From the NCBI GenBank assembly GCA_005765155.1, contig VCCP01000005.1, positions 310,001 to 374,000 on the forward strand: 64,000 nucleotides of DNA, written 5' to 3'. Both the position numbers and the translations under genes were made by a program. Source of the DNA: Zelopaecilomyces penicillatus. Lineage: Eukaryota; Ascomycota; Sordariomycetes; Hypocreales; Pseudodiploosporaceae. Positions 32,782 through 43,850 of the stretch are shown here, piece by piece. Every line of letters starts with the position of its first letter. Position 1 is the stretch's first letter. The notes below the pieces were generated by a model. The model did no database searches. It was not told the DNA's origin and saw only the letters and a program-made list of their open reading frames with translations.

Positions 32782-33492
32782 AGGCAAGATAAAACGCAAC
32801 GGTAAATGTTGGAACTTGATTACATTGAGGATTATGATGACGATTTGAGCGGTAGTGATTGGGGCAACTACTTTTATTCGGATGATTCGCAGGAAGATTA
32901 TCATTATAGTTCCAAAGACGCATGAGAACATGTTTTATTGGTAGTTGCTGGGAAAAGTGAGTTGACGCAGCATCTTGATACAACTTAATTGTAATGGTAC
33001 TGCGGCTTTCCGAAAGAACTAGAGCCACAACGGCAATCAGGTCTGTGAAAATATCTGTAGATGGAACACCAGGAAGAATTGACCCATTGACAACGTAAAT
33101 GAGTCTGTCGATTATCGTAACCACAGCTTCGAAGAAAAAAAGCTTGACTACAATCATAAGAGTGAATTAGCAACCCATGGCTTGCGAGATACATAATTGT
33201 GTTTTGCAAAAAGGCGCCAGTTAACAACGGCTCAAAGGAATATGGCACAAGTCCACCCGAAAGGACTGTGATATAGAGCAGCACAGTACCGTTGCCGTTT
33301 GCATGGTAGGATGGATTAAGTATTGATAGTTTTGAGCGAATTTGGATAATATACATAGGCTACAGTTACATAGACAACCGTAACCGCAACTTGTAAATAT
33401 CTGCCCTTAAAATCGCACTTCCCAACACCGCCACCAGCATCTGAACACCAATCTTTTTATCTTCATTCTTCCTCTTCCTTTCAACTCTTTTT
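32782..33492. other. Convergent 3' intergenic region with a weak minus-strand candidate
   Basis: Two minus-strand frames (33356 down and about 33160 down) carry hydrophobic stretches and could be joined by a 49-nt GTATCT...GTAG intron, but in no frame does this give a recognisable protein. It is left unannotated. Confidence 0.4.
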
Positions 33493-34140
33493 TTAATAGC
33501 TATAAATGCAGCTGACTGGCGCTTTGCTGGGCCTAGTTTGGATGCTCAATCCCACACAGCCCTTGTTACCGTTAGGTTGGTCAGAGCCAGAAAGCCAGAT
33601 GCTCCACGAGTCATCGATGCTGCTAGGGCAGGCAAGGAATTCTACGCCTCTGAACCTCAGCTTGCCTTTATTATCAATCACCCAACCAATCAATTCGCCT
33701 TTAGCAGGGATTTGTGCTTCATCAGAGACATAAGCCAAGGTACCTTGGCCTGTAAAGGAGAAACAGACATACATGTTAGCCAATGCTATTTCAATTTATA
33801 GAAACTTAGCTATGAAGGAAACATAAAAAAATAAAAAATACACACCACGTTCGGAGCGTTCAGCGAAGAACTGCTGCCGCGGCCTCTTCAGATCAGAAGA
33901 GTATAGGAAAAGGGTTTCGTTCACGAGATGGAAGGTGGCAAAGCCATCGGACGTGCCGTTGCAACCCGCGCCCTGGTTCTTGTAATTGGCATAGATGCGA
34001 CTCTGGGCAGCGCTCAAGGAGCTGAGTTGGATTGACTTGGAGTAGGGAAGAGGCACCATGTTAAAGATATTGGTTCGGTAAAAATCGGCAATAGCATAGC
34101 AAGCTGCGACGAAAGAGAGTCCAATAAGTGACAATTTCAT
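33493..34140 (-). CDS. Secreted PhiA-like (phialide/cell-wall protein family) protein
   Basis: Exons (minus) 34140-33846 and 33749-33493, intron 96 nt (GTGTGT...ACAG), giving 183 residues. The N terminus MKLSLIGLSFVAACYA is a signal peptide. The rest resembles the fungal PhiA-like small secreted proteins: SIQLSSLSAAQSRIY, a middle strand with LFLYS, GQGTLAYVSDE, GWVIDNKGKLRFRG, FLACP and GNKGCVGLSIQT. Four cysteines are spread over the mature chain. Family members occur in cell walls and culture fluid; PhiA of Aspergillus is needed for normal phialides, but this protein need not have that role. The join restores an uninterrupted family pattern. A single-frame reading of exon 1 runs into intron sequence. 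Confidence 0.75.
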
Positions 34141-36959
34141 GATTGCTGGTAATGAGTGTTGTTGTTAAGAGTGATGTTGAGATGTTTAGGGGGGGGGGAG
34201 AAGCAAGATTGTTGAATGTTTCTTTACATCTGAGTGCACTTTGGCTGTTGACGAAAGGGATACCAAGATATAAGACCATGATCCCTAGTCCTCTAAACAA
34301 AATCTCTACGCCTTTCCTCGGATTTCGCTTGCGGATTTTCACACCACCAGACCCCCCCGTCCAGCGCCATGTGGTCGCTCCTGATACGTGAAGAACTCTG
34401 TCCGAGATGGTTGTGTCCTCCAGGCCAGAGCTTACCACGAGCAAAAGAGATGAATGGAAGGGTCTCAGTCTCAGACATTGGATGATGGCGCCTGTGTAAG
34501 TCTAACCCTTTGATCTCTTTGTTTCCTCAACATCTGAAACCTGCATCCTATACCATGAAGTCAGAGCATCCCTCCTCCTTATAGCTTCTGCTCGCACAAC
34601 ATCTATCCAAGTTGACTAAAATAATTCATATCCGATCCGATCCTCTGCAAGCCATTGGCGTTCTTTTCCTACAGGCTTTGGGCCACGTCAAGGATCAGAC
34701 ATGCATGGGCAGTTGAGAGTCGAGACCCAGTCTTTAGCAGGGCCGGGAACTGAGACAGGATAACTCAAGACTGGTTATGATGCACCACGGTATCCTCTCT
34801 GCCAGGTCCCCCAGGTCCCCTTATAACTCAGAGCGCGTTTCTTCAAGCATGGAACGTAAGAACTCGTGTTAAGAGAACTTGAACCCCAAAGTTTGTGTCC
34901 CCCACTGGCATGTGACAAGGATGTCTGCCTCTCCTTGCAGCTTGTCCCCTGCCTGTCACACGCATTGTTTGAAACATTAGACTAAAAATTGTTAGCAGAA
35001 ATGGGGGGGGGGGGGGGGACGAGTAAACTTGCGGCGTGCATAGAGTTGTACCCAAAAGCTCGGATGGTAAGCTTAGTGTGTAACAGTCAACAAGTGTTCG
35101 CATATGAGTCTCTAGAAGTAAAACACGAAAGCATAAGTAATAGATAGGCTAGTTAATATCTGAATCAATCTCTCTGCGGGAAATATGTGCTATAATCTAG
35201 GCAGTGGCATATAAGTCTGTGAGGAAAGCCGAATCTCAAAGTCGAGCATGTGAAAAAGCATGCGATTTCTGACTCCGCACATCACTAAGGGGGAGACAGC
35301 TATGTATACACAGAATAAATAAAGAGAATTATACAATAATAATCAACAAGCTCTTGGCGTGTGCGCATTTGATAATAACTTGAGCTACTTATACCCAATG
35401 AGACGATAACTGGGCAGTAAATAACCAATGGATCAAAATGCATATTAGAGAATGGAAGGGCAAAAAAGCGCCACCTGCAAGAAGCTGTCATCACGCTCAG
35501 CGGCGTTATATATTGCAGGTTTATTAAGGCAGATTCAGGGCAGGCAACTTGCCATGTCCTGTTTCTTGGGAGGTTTCTTCCCCATCACTCCATGCGTGTG
35601 TAAGTGTGACAGTACAACGAAGTTGCAAACGTGACAGCAGTCAAACACATTTAAATAAAAGTCTTCACTTTTTTCAATGCTGCCATCTCATTTTCAGAAA
35701 GATAAATCACTTGCAGCATCTCCAGCATCGAGCCGATCCTGCTGTGTGGCTGAACCACCAAGCCGGCGCGGCAAAGCATCTGCCAACCCCCAGTGAAACC
35801 GGCAACCGGGGATCGCGATGCCCCGGCTGCTGGCGAAGAGTTTATTTAGATTAAATCTCGTCTTCTCCGCCATCTACTCCGTATTAGTGCTCCAGGCTGT
35901 ATTAATGACTTACTGCCTAGTTGCATGCATTTCAGGCTTAGACATGGAACCAATGATCGACGGCGCTTTAAAATCCGGTTTCGTGGAAACTCCGTTCCCA
36001 AACAAACAACCCCATCCTTACTATTTAATTTTTGGGGTTCCCCTCCGCAGGTTGATTAACTAGCCTAGCCTAGCCAAACACAACAAAGCAATTAAAGAAA
36101 AGCCATTGTAGTCAAATCCCCTCATCTTGGCTACTTGTGTGGAGGTGTACAGTGAAAGCTAGCGAATGGCTGAGTGCGGAGTTGCCAAAAAAGCCAACCG
36201 ACAATGTAACGAAAAGCCTCCTTTGCCTGCCCCCAAACACATTCCATTCCTAGAATCTGTTATATACAACAAATCCCATGACCCAAGCTCCGCTGGGCTG
36301 GCTCCAAGCCTGCCGGCCTTGTTAATGCTGGCCTCGCCATATTTTCAGCTCACCCTCTACTCCTCCCCTTCCCCAACGATCCTTGCGCAACCCACCAGAT
36401 CGGTACAAAACGCCTCCCATTCTCATCATGTGGCGGCACTTATTTGCTGACAGGCTGGAGCGCTAGTGTCCCAGGCTTGCGGTTTGCCGGGCGCCCTTTC
36501 AAATCCACCAAGCTTCCGTCCGACCTTGTGGCCCATCTCAATTTGTCTCGGTCCCCCGGACTTTTTTGCGGGATGGACCAAATAAGGCTTGGTACTTGTG
36601 TTTTCCGAGAAGCCCTAGTAATAACAATGTAAAAAAGTAAACACCAGTGTCAGCCGCATAAAATGGAGGCTTGTCTATCTACTCGGTTGGAGCGGGTGGT
36701 GGTCTCTTCCGCCACCACATTTAGACTCCCCTTGTATCTTCGGCTCCCACAGACTACACAGAACGCTTCCCCCCCAAGATTCGCATTAGTTATTTCGCAG
36801 ATAACAATGACCCTAAAAAAGAGATTTGCCGACCCACGTGAAAATAGCATCCCATCCCATCCCATCCCTTTCTACTTCATGACTCTTCATCATCAGTGGA
36901 GTTTTCCCCCCAATTTGCGCGCAGATGCCAGCCGTGATACGTCGTTGTAGAGAGCCACA
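34141..36959. other. 2.8-kb intergenic stretch
   Basis: No gene recognised. It contains an 11-G run near 34189-34199, a 16-G run at 35003-35018, one TACTCCGTA (35875-35883), short CCTAG repeats near 36060-36075 and CATCC pentamers near 36848-36867. Short frames at 34139-34450 and 35818-36450 have no family features. Confidence 0.5.
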
Positions 36960-38458
36960 ATGGGCATCATCCATCGGCTACCAACGCCGCCAGCCGGAGT
37001 AGATCTCACGGTGAATCTAAGCGCCCAGGTGATTGCAGCAGCGGCGGTAACTTGGTCTCTGGCTGTTGTTGCCGTGGTTTTGAGGGTTGTGAGCCGCAAG
37101 TTTAAGGATAATCAGCTATGGATGGATGACTGGCTCATCTTTTTCGCCTTGGTAGGCTTTTTATACTTACACAGCCTGGAGTAGACATTGATATGGATTC
37201 AGATTGCTAACATGATGAATAGATATGGTGTACCACTCACACATTTACGCTTTCAGGCTATAGTATGTCTATATCAAACCGCCAAGTTTGAAAACTCAAA
37301 GTTTGCTGTACTGACGTTGACTCTATCTAGTGGTTGCCAATGGCTTGGGTAAACATATATGGGCTCTCCCACCAGATGCTGCGCACTCATGGGCCAAAGG
37401 CTTCTTCGTCATCCAAGTCGCCTACACCCTCGTCCTCATCACCAGCAAACTATCCATTCTCGCCTTTTACTGGCGCATCTTTCATGTCAGACGTTCGATA
37501 CGCATTCCAATCATCACCATATTTGTCATAGTTTGTGCTTGGGGCACGGCACGCGTGAGTTTGGGCCTTTCATTTATTTTTTTAACTTCAATAGTGATGA
37601 ATGCGATACTGATAAAGGTCTATTTGAAAGTTGTTGGTCATCATCTTCCAGTGTATTCCGACTCGTGCCTTCTGGAGCCGCTTTGATCCAGTCAATCCGA
37701 TGCCCGCATCCGATTATCGCTGTGGTATTAACAGCAACAGACTCTGGTGGGGATCTGCAATCCCCAACATCTGCGCTGAGATTGCTTTGATTGCGATTCC
37801 TATTCCATACATTGCCAAGCTCACTTTGCCCCGGGCTCAGAAGATGGCCATCGGTGGCATATTCCTCTTTGGCGCGATGTACGTTTCCTCCCCCTCGGGT
37901 TCCATGGCCAACTTGTTTGCCATGCCCTTCTCTTGTTTCTCCTTTGTGACAGTAGTCGTTGACCAACAGCCACCCGTGTAGGATCGTCCTCATAGCCGTC
38001 GTTCGATTACCATACATCATCCATCTCGACTCTACTTCTCCCGACGTTACATGGAACTTTGTCGAGGGTTCTGTCTGGTCTCTGACAGAAGGAAACTTCT
38101 CCGTCGTCTGTGGTAAGGACACCAAGGAACCTCGGTGCGATGCAACTTCTCTTGACTAACAGTTGGGCTCCCCTTTTTAGCTTGCCTGCCATCCTTGAAA
38201 CCAATACTGAACTTGGTCGTTAATGGGTTCGCAGCCGGGCGGGACCCTACCAGAAACCCAGTGGACGTCAGCTTCGTTACCATCGGTAGGAGAGCGACGA
38301 ATGCGCATCTGACGTCGAGCACCGAGGCGTTGTATGGACTGCAGACTTCAACATCACTCAAGCAGTCCTTTGATCATTGTCAATCCACTCTTCCGCATCC
38401 TCCTGAACGTGCTTATTCGATAATTTTGGATTCCTCAAGGCCAAGGCAAAACCAATGA
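36960..38458 (+). CDS. Fungal rhodopsin-domain-like integral membrane protein
   Basis: Six exons: 36960-37151, 37223-37262, 37331-37554, 37631-37878, 37982-38112, 38181-38458; 370 residues. This is the seven-helix family found next to secondary-metabolite and Pth11-like genes, without retinal-binding evidence. Features: WMDDWLIFFAL at the end of helix 2, GLGKHIWALPPD, FFVIQVAYTLVLITSKLSILAFYWRIF, IFQCIPTRAFWSRFDP, C in DYRCGINSNRLWW, helix with RLPYI, and EGSVWSLTEGNFSVVCACLPSLKPIL, all in family order. Exon 2 is only 40 nt. The last 100 bases of coding overlap the convergent siderophore transporter. A 41-nt deletion or mini-intron in exon 6 would give a different ending (DFNITQAVL then stop before 38380), so the C terminus is uncertain. 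Confidence 0.82.
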
Positions 38459-40160
38459 TTGGCACGCAAATGAAAATTCCCGCAATGCAAAGCAACCTCT
38501 GAACATATTGGTAGCTGTCGATGATGGCGCCTCTGATTTCCGTCCCCACGGGATACTCTGGCATGATTTTGAACGGGTTCTCGTATATCGCTTTGGCCAG
38601 ACCCGCGTTGGGCTGGAATGCCAGGTTCGCTTTCAAAACAGGGTAGAGAGTCTGGGTCCAAATTGTCCCAGACAGACATGTTCCCAGCGCACTACCAACG
38701 TTGTAGAAGGAAAGATAAAGGCCGGTGAGAATGGCTACATGGTCACGGGTAGCAGACGCTTGAATGGAAGCCTGCGTTGGGTATGCGAACAATCCGCAAG
38801 CCAGTCCGAGAAGCACCTGGGCCCCGATAATACCGGTCTGCGATGACGCCGATGCTCCGCCAGGGTATTTGATCAAGAAGCCAAAACCTATCATGAACAG
38901 AATTGTTCCCATGACAATGATGTGCTTGAGTCTGCGAATCTTGTAGACAACCAAGCCCACTACGACGCCACTGAGGACGCCGAAAAAGGAGAAGAGGGAC
39001 AAGATACGAGTGGCAGTCTCGATGGGAAAGTCAAAGGCAACGACCAGCACAGTGTACAGATAGTTTCCCTGGACGTACCAAGCAAAGTTGAGCAAACTTC
39101 TAACGGCCAGGGCGGCCCAGACTCCTCGGTCCTTCAGGAGATGGAATGGAACTAGCGGTTGTCTCGCGCCACGTTGCTCCCACACAATAAATGCAGGAAT
39201 GCAGAAGAGACCAATTATCAAAGACACTATGATGCGAGGGTTTTGCCAATGAGAAACAGTCCCGCCGGCAACGGTCAACGGCGCAAGGACAAGACTGAAA
39301 GCGAGAGCTAAAAGAACGAGGCCAAATCCATCCAGTTGATGCCAGAGCTCGAGGCCGCCCCGGCGCAAGGTGCGCAGTTGCGATGAATCCAAACGAAACA
39401 GCGCCTTGTCGGATTTGTACGGGTTGCTACGGCGGTCGATGGAATGCAGCGTCATGAGAAGGGGAATAGAGGCAATAGGATATATGATACACCACATGCC
39501 AATACCCCAACGCCAGGTGGTGACACGCAACACGGCAGACGTAAGACTGCCGCTGATCCAGGTATTGACAATGAACGGCAGAGCAGGAATATAGCTGAAG
39601 AAGACACGGGCTCGCATGGACGAGAAATCTGCCACGAGCACCTCGAGGAGCAAAACGATGCTTGTAAAGCCAACTTGGTAGACGAGTGTGCCGGCGCAGA
39701 ACGCATAGACGGAGCTCGCAGTAGACTCTATCATCATGCCAAGCACATAGAAGACCGTGGAGGCAGCCACGACTTCAAAGCGTCCAAACACATCGGCGAT
39801 CTTGGCCGCGGTTGGCTGCGCTACAACAGCAACGACGCTTCGAAGCAGGTTGATTGTCGACAAGTACGAGTGCAGCGAGAAGCTCGATGTTGCATACGGC
39901 ATGTAGGTGGACCGAACCTGACTCTCAAGACCGTAAGCATAGCCGACGAGAAAGATGCCTGAGAATATCCAGAACTGCTCCACGGGGGTGACTCGCGCCG
40001 AAACGGCCTCGATACGCACGACACCCTCGGCACGGGCAGTCAAAGGTGACGAGACTTCTAACACGACATCGCGATGATCAAGAACATCCTGTCCAGTCAT
40101 CGAGGCTACCTCCGGCGTCCCTAGCAGCGGAGCCGTCTCTGTCAATACCGCGGATGCCAT
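38358..40160 (-). CDS. MFS siderophore-iron transporter (SIT/ARN family)
   Basis: Imports ferric siderophore complexes by proton symport. Single exon, 600 residues from the first ATG (40160); an 8-codon extension begins with TTG and is rejected. About 14 membrane segments are visible. The first loop carries YGLESQVRSTYMPYATSSF and LSTINLLRSVVAVVAQPTA with KIADVFGRFE, the hallmark of SIT1/ARN transporters. Later segments include WIWTQTLYP-like SGTIWTQTLYPVL and ASIQASATRDHVAILTGLY, also typical. The N-terminal 90 residues are cytosolic and acidic. An iron-GATA site (ATCAGATAA) lies 326 bases upstream of the start. Substrate type (ferricrocin, coprogen, TAFC) cannot be read. Confidence 0.92.
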   Translation of the reverse strand: MASAVLTETAPLLGTPEVASMTGQDVLDHRDVVLEVSSPLTARAEGVVRIEAVSARVTPVEQFWIFSGIFLVGYAYGLESQVRSTYMPYATSSFSLHSYLSTINLLRSVVAVVAQPTAAKIADVFGRFEVVAASTVFYVLGMMIESTASSVYAFCAGTLVYQVGFTSIVLLLEVLVADFSSMRARVFFSYIPALPFIVNTWISGSLTSAVLRVTTWRWGIGMWCIIYPIASIPLLMTLHSIDRRSNPYKSDKALFRLDSSQLRTLRRGGLELWHQLDGFGLVLLALAFSLVLAPLTVAGGTVSHWQNPRIIVSLIIGLFCIPAFIVWEQRGARQPLVPFHLLKDRGVWAALAVRSLLNFAWYVQGNYLYTVLVVAFDFPIETATRILSLFSFFGVLSGVVVGLVVYKIRRLKHIIVMGTILFMIGFGFLIKYPGGASASSQTGIIGAQVLLGLACGLFAYPTQASIQASATRDHVAILTGLYLSFYNVGSALGTCLSGTIWTQTLYPVLKANLAFQPNAGLAKAIYENPFKIMPEYPVGTEIRGAIIDSYQYVQRLLCIAGIFICVPIIGFALALRNPKLSNKHVQEDAEEWIDNDQRTA

Positions 40161-41915
40161 GACTAGCTCTGTGAATTTTCCCAAGTTGCCTCGGTATGCA
40201 TGGGGGCACAGGATGTGTCGTGTCTTTTCTATGAGGGTGGAGGGTTGAGAGGGTTCAGCTGCTGCAGCGTAGCAGTAGAGGCGGACAGATGGAGGGGAAG
40301 AAACACTGCAGCATCAGAGGGATTGCCATTATTCTGTGGGCAGGGAAAGAAAAAAAGAAAAGAAAAGAAAAGAAAAGAGGAGAGGCGAGGATGCAGGTGT
40401 AGGTTGGTTGGTTTGATCCAGGCAGATCAGGCTGATACAGTGGGCTGAGCGTGACAGGAGTCAGATGATGAGCATCCCCAACACCATCAGATAAGATCAC
40501 ATTGTAAGGCCCTGTAATTATCACTGGGACTAGGCTGTAATATGACAATGATTAGTGCTGCAGTGCCCCGCTGCTCCCGCTGGCGCCCGCTGTCTGTGGT
40601 TGCATACCGCTGCATGCGCCGTCACCAACCGCTGTAAATTGGCCTGCACCCATCGATCTGTCCAGATGGTGGAAGCGAAATTGGCCACGCTCTCGGCTCC
40701 ATTTCCGGTGCGACGTCACACATGGAGGAGCATTATTCAGCATTTTGGCCCGGCTGCCTGGGTTGTGGATGTAGATTTATCATCTCCATGTCGCATCCTA
40801 CAGAGTTCTGTTTGAGCAGACTGCGTCAATATGGACATTTGAGTATTCAATTATGCATGCAGCGTTTCGGTAAAATGTCAAAAGAGAGTCTTAGTAAAAC
40901 CCGGTGGGATAAATTGTTCTTCATCAACAGCCTCATTACCCCCTTGACCAGTATGAAAGCGGGGTGAGGATGACTCTTCTAGGCTTGCAAATATTACCAG
41001 CCAAGATGTATAGATTCACGTTCTATCGAGATTTCCAAATGAGTCAAATGCGTTGAGTGCTTCATGCATATCCATGTGTGCTTCTCTGGTAGGCTCAACA
41101 GACCCAAGTCTCACGATGTGAATCAGCTGTTTGAGACGACACCAAGACAAGGCAATGCAAAGATAGTGAGTGGGACAGCGGCGGGGGCGGTGTTTGTACT
41201 TGGCAGCGACCAGCTGAGTGTCCTCTTCCTCCCTTGCTTCGCACATCCGGCCGGAAGAACTACGATAACTCGCTGGATCTATAAATAAGGACATTGGTGG
41301 CTTTCGATCAGAGGCGTCCTCCGCCCAGAACGTAGTATGTCAGCTGATTCCTGGAAACTTGTATACCCGCTTCCCTACTAGGGCCCAACATGTCACTCAC
41401 TAGAAGACACATCAGGAGTCACACCCAAACAAGAATCGCCAAATTGTCGTAACCACGGAAGTTGGTATAAGGAGATGATGCAAATTATGACAGAAATCAA
41501 TATGAATTGCACCAACGAAGCCAGATAGTGCCGTGGCAAAGTAGTATCCAGTGCAGTTGAGTCAATGCCTCAATCTGAAGTCGGTAATACAAATGTTGTC
41601 ATGGGGAAGCACCTAGAATGAACTGTGCCTTCTATCCAGAAAATTGAGAAACATAAAGATATCACAAGTTGAAAGCGAATATAGAAATGAGAGATTCAAG
41701 TCTGGTCATGTTGTTCACTGAGTGCCCGGGCAAAGTTCCATCCACCCCGTTCCGGTTTGTCCCCGGTGACGGCAAACGTAACCGGTCCATCGGCGACATC
41801 GGAATGAATCTTCCGGGGGGTCCACCACAAGCTACCAACTCTTCGGGTGCTCTCTGACGCAACTCCACGAATTTGAAGCTTCCTCCAGTTGCCAAACTTA
41901 AAGCCTGCAGCAAAT
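40161..41915. other. Divergent promoter region of siderophore transporter and citrate carrier
   Basis: No gene recognised in 1.75 kb. It contains AAAAG pentamers near 40350-40378 and the GATA-type site described separately. Short frames (40552-41294) lack any family signal. Confidence 0.5.
40486..40494 (+). promoter_or_regulatory. Candidate iron-GATA (SreA/SRE-type) site
   Basis: ATCAGATAA is an exact match to ATCWGATAA, the extended element bound by fungal iron-responsive GATA repressors (SreA, SRE, Sre1). It lies 326 bases upstream of the siderophore transporter start, on the strand opposite to the gene. These repressors shut off siderophore uptake when iron is sufficient. Sequence match and position are seen; regulation is inferred. 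Confidence 0.6.
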
Positions 41916-43116
41916 ATGGCGGCCCTCCCTAAGGACGCGGCTACTTCTGAAAAGAAGAACCCCAGTGCTTTACGGTCAATTATCGCTGGATCAACTGCTG
42001 GTGCGATTGAAATCGGTATGTACCCTGACAGCTAATTATTGTTGCGCTCGTTGTTTCATTCAATGAAGCTTTCCCCCGCCCCCAGCCTCTACCTTGAATG
42101 TTACTCAAAAGCTAACCAGAGTGAAAATACAGCAATCACCTACCCGGCTGAATGTACGTTCCTCGATATCTTTCTAGCGAATTGATTGTGACGAACGTCG
42201 ACTGACATCTGCGCTGCAGTTGCAAAGACCCGGTCGCAGCTTAATAGACGGTTGGCAGAGGGGCAGAAGCTGCCATGGCCAAAGTTCGGCAAGGAGTGGT
42301 ACGCAGGATGCACCACGCTCATCATTGGCAATGCGGCCAAGGCGGGAATTCGTATGTGACGATTTGACACACTACGCGCATCAAGCAGCGCGCATGCTGA
42401 CGAGAAGAAAAGGATTTGTTGCGTTTGACCAGTACAAGCGCATGCTGGCCGACGCGGATGGCAAGCTCACCGGGCCGAGAACCGTCCTCGCTGGCTTTGG
42501 AGCTGGTGTGACTGAGTCGCTCCTCGCTGTGACGCCGACTGAAAGCATCAAAACGACACTGTTTGTTCCTCTTATTTCTCGCCCCGAAGACCCCACACTG
42601 ACATCAATCCACAGCATCGACGATAAGAAATCACCCAAGCCACGACTACGAGGATTCCTACATGCAGTCCCCATCATCGCCCGCGAGCGAGGCATCCGCG
42701 GCTTCTTCCAGGGTTTCGTCCCCACCACCGCCCGTCAAGCAGCCAACAGCGCAACCCGCTTCAGCGCCTACAATTTCTTCAAACAGATGGCCGAGTCATA
42801 TACTGCACCGGGCGAGAAGCTCGGCGCGGTAGGTACATTCGCCATGGGTGGCCTCGCAGGTCTCGTAACCGTCTTTGTCACGCAGCCCCTGGACACCGTC
42901 AAGACGAGGATGCAGAGTATCGAGGCACGCAGCCTGTATGGTAACACATTCAGATGCGCTAGTATGATCTTCAAGCAGGAAGGTGTCTTGACTTTTTGGA
43001 GCGGGGCACTACCACGGCTAGCCAGATTGGTGTTGAGTGGTGGTATTGTGTTTACGATATACGAAAAGGGTATGGAACTCATGGATGACTTTGACCCTGA
43101 GAGGAAGTATATCTGA
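41916..43116 (+). CDS. ctp1: Mitochondrial tricarboxylate (citrate) carrier, Ctp1-like
   Basis: Inner-membrane exchanger of citrate for malate or another tricarboxylate, supplying cytosolic acetyl-CoA. Exons 41916-42015, 42133-42153, 42220-42351, 42413-42560 and 42615-43116; 300 residues, usual for the SLC25 family. The three repeats each have the signature P-x-[DE]-x-x-[KR]: PAEFAKTR (38-45), PTESIKTT and PLDTVKTR. NAAKAGIRFVAFDQYK, LAGFGAGVTESLLAVTP and GFFQGFVPTTARQAANSATRF mark the citrate-carrier branch. Exon 2 has just 21 bases and codes the PAE of the first signature. The last intron (54 nt, weaker donor GTTTGT) is a multiple of three with no stop, so retention would insert 18 residues in frame. 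It is convergent with the Cbp6-like gene. Confidence 0.92.
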
Positions 43117-43362
43117 AAGAGTTGAGGTATAAGCTGGGATAAAACGAAGCTAGTTGGGCGGGCAAGGAGATCTGGCGTTTGGGGATAGAAATGGATATGC
43201 AACCTTTTTTGGAGCCAGAGGGCTGTTGCTACAGCTAATTGTACAGGTATATATATACAGCTGGTGTTATATCAAGGGTATTGTTTTTTTTTGTTCATCC
43301 TCCTTTACGCCGCAAGTTCCACAGTACCAGTTGATTCATCCCTCGTCCATGCCATTAATAAA

Positions 43363-43850
43363 TCATTGTAATCTAATCATTCCCGAGATACGCTTGCTCA
43401 GTCTCTCGAACCATGACCTCTTCGGCGCCTCTTCAATCTCACGAACCAGATCCTCGAAGTATGTAGGCTGGCTCTTCGGTTCGAGCATAGGGCCTTTGAG
43501 CTTGTACTACAAACTGTCAGCTATATTTGCCCAATCCAAGCAAATTTTCAATTCCCATGGCCGTTGAAGTTGTTGTAGAACCCACCCTGTCCTTGAATTT
43601 ATCCTGAACGAGAAACTGTAACGCTCTCGCCTTCATCAATTCCTCGGGCTCCATGGAAGGTTTGTATGCTTGGAACCGCTCGTTGACGACCTGGCCGAGG
43701 ACATCTTGGAATTGATAGTCGGGTCGGAGATCTTGCTTGGGCCATTTGGCAAAGACGTCGGAATAAACCCTTCGCTGAACAGATAATAGTAGTTAGCATA
43801 AATTGATATAAAGGTGATGATTTTACACCTACAGCAAGTGAGCGCGACAT
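43363..43850 (-). CDS. Cbp6/UQCC2-like mitochondrial complex III assembly factor
   Basis: Exons (minus) 43850-43833, 43774-43586 and 43506-43363; introns 58 and 79 nt; 116 residues. The protein reads MSRSLARRVYSDVFAKWP, then QFQDVLGQVVNERF, FLVQDKFKDRYKLKGPML, QPTYFEDLVREIEEAP and SWFERLSKRISG. The order 'N-terminal basic helix, KWPK, then N/DKF(K/R)xxYxLxxxLxxPxxxPxYFxxLxxxI' resembles Cbp6 of yeast and UQCC2 of animals, small partners that bind newly made cytochrome b on the mitochondrial ribosome with Cbp3/UQCC1. The family evolves fast, so the call rests on pattern and size. Exon 1 codes just six residues. It is divergent from the Bsd2-like gene over 552 bases and convergent with the citrate carrier, another mitochondrial gene. 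Confidence 0.7.

Noticed and set aside
32800..33356. Minus-strand frames with hydrophobic segments suggesting a small membrane-protein gene
   Set aside because: A 49-nt GTATCT...GTAG intron could join them, but the hydrophobic continuation is out of phase and no product resembles a known protein; likely 3' flank or a remnant.
35818..36450. Short hydrophobic plus-strand frames
   Set aside because: No splice-consistent continuation and no family match.
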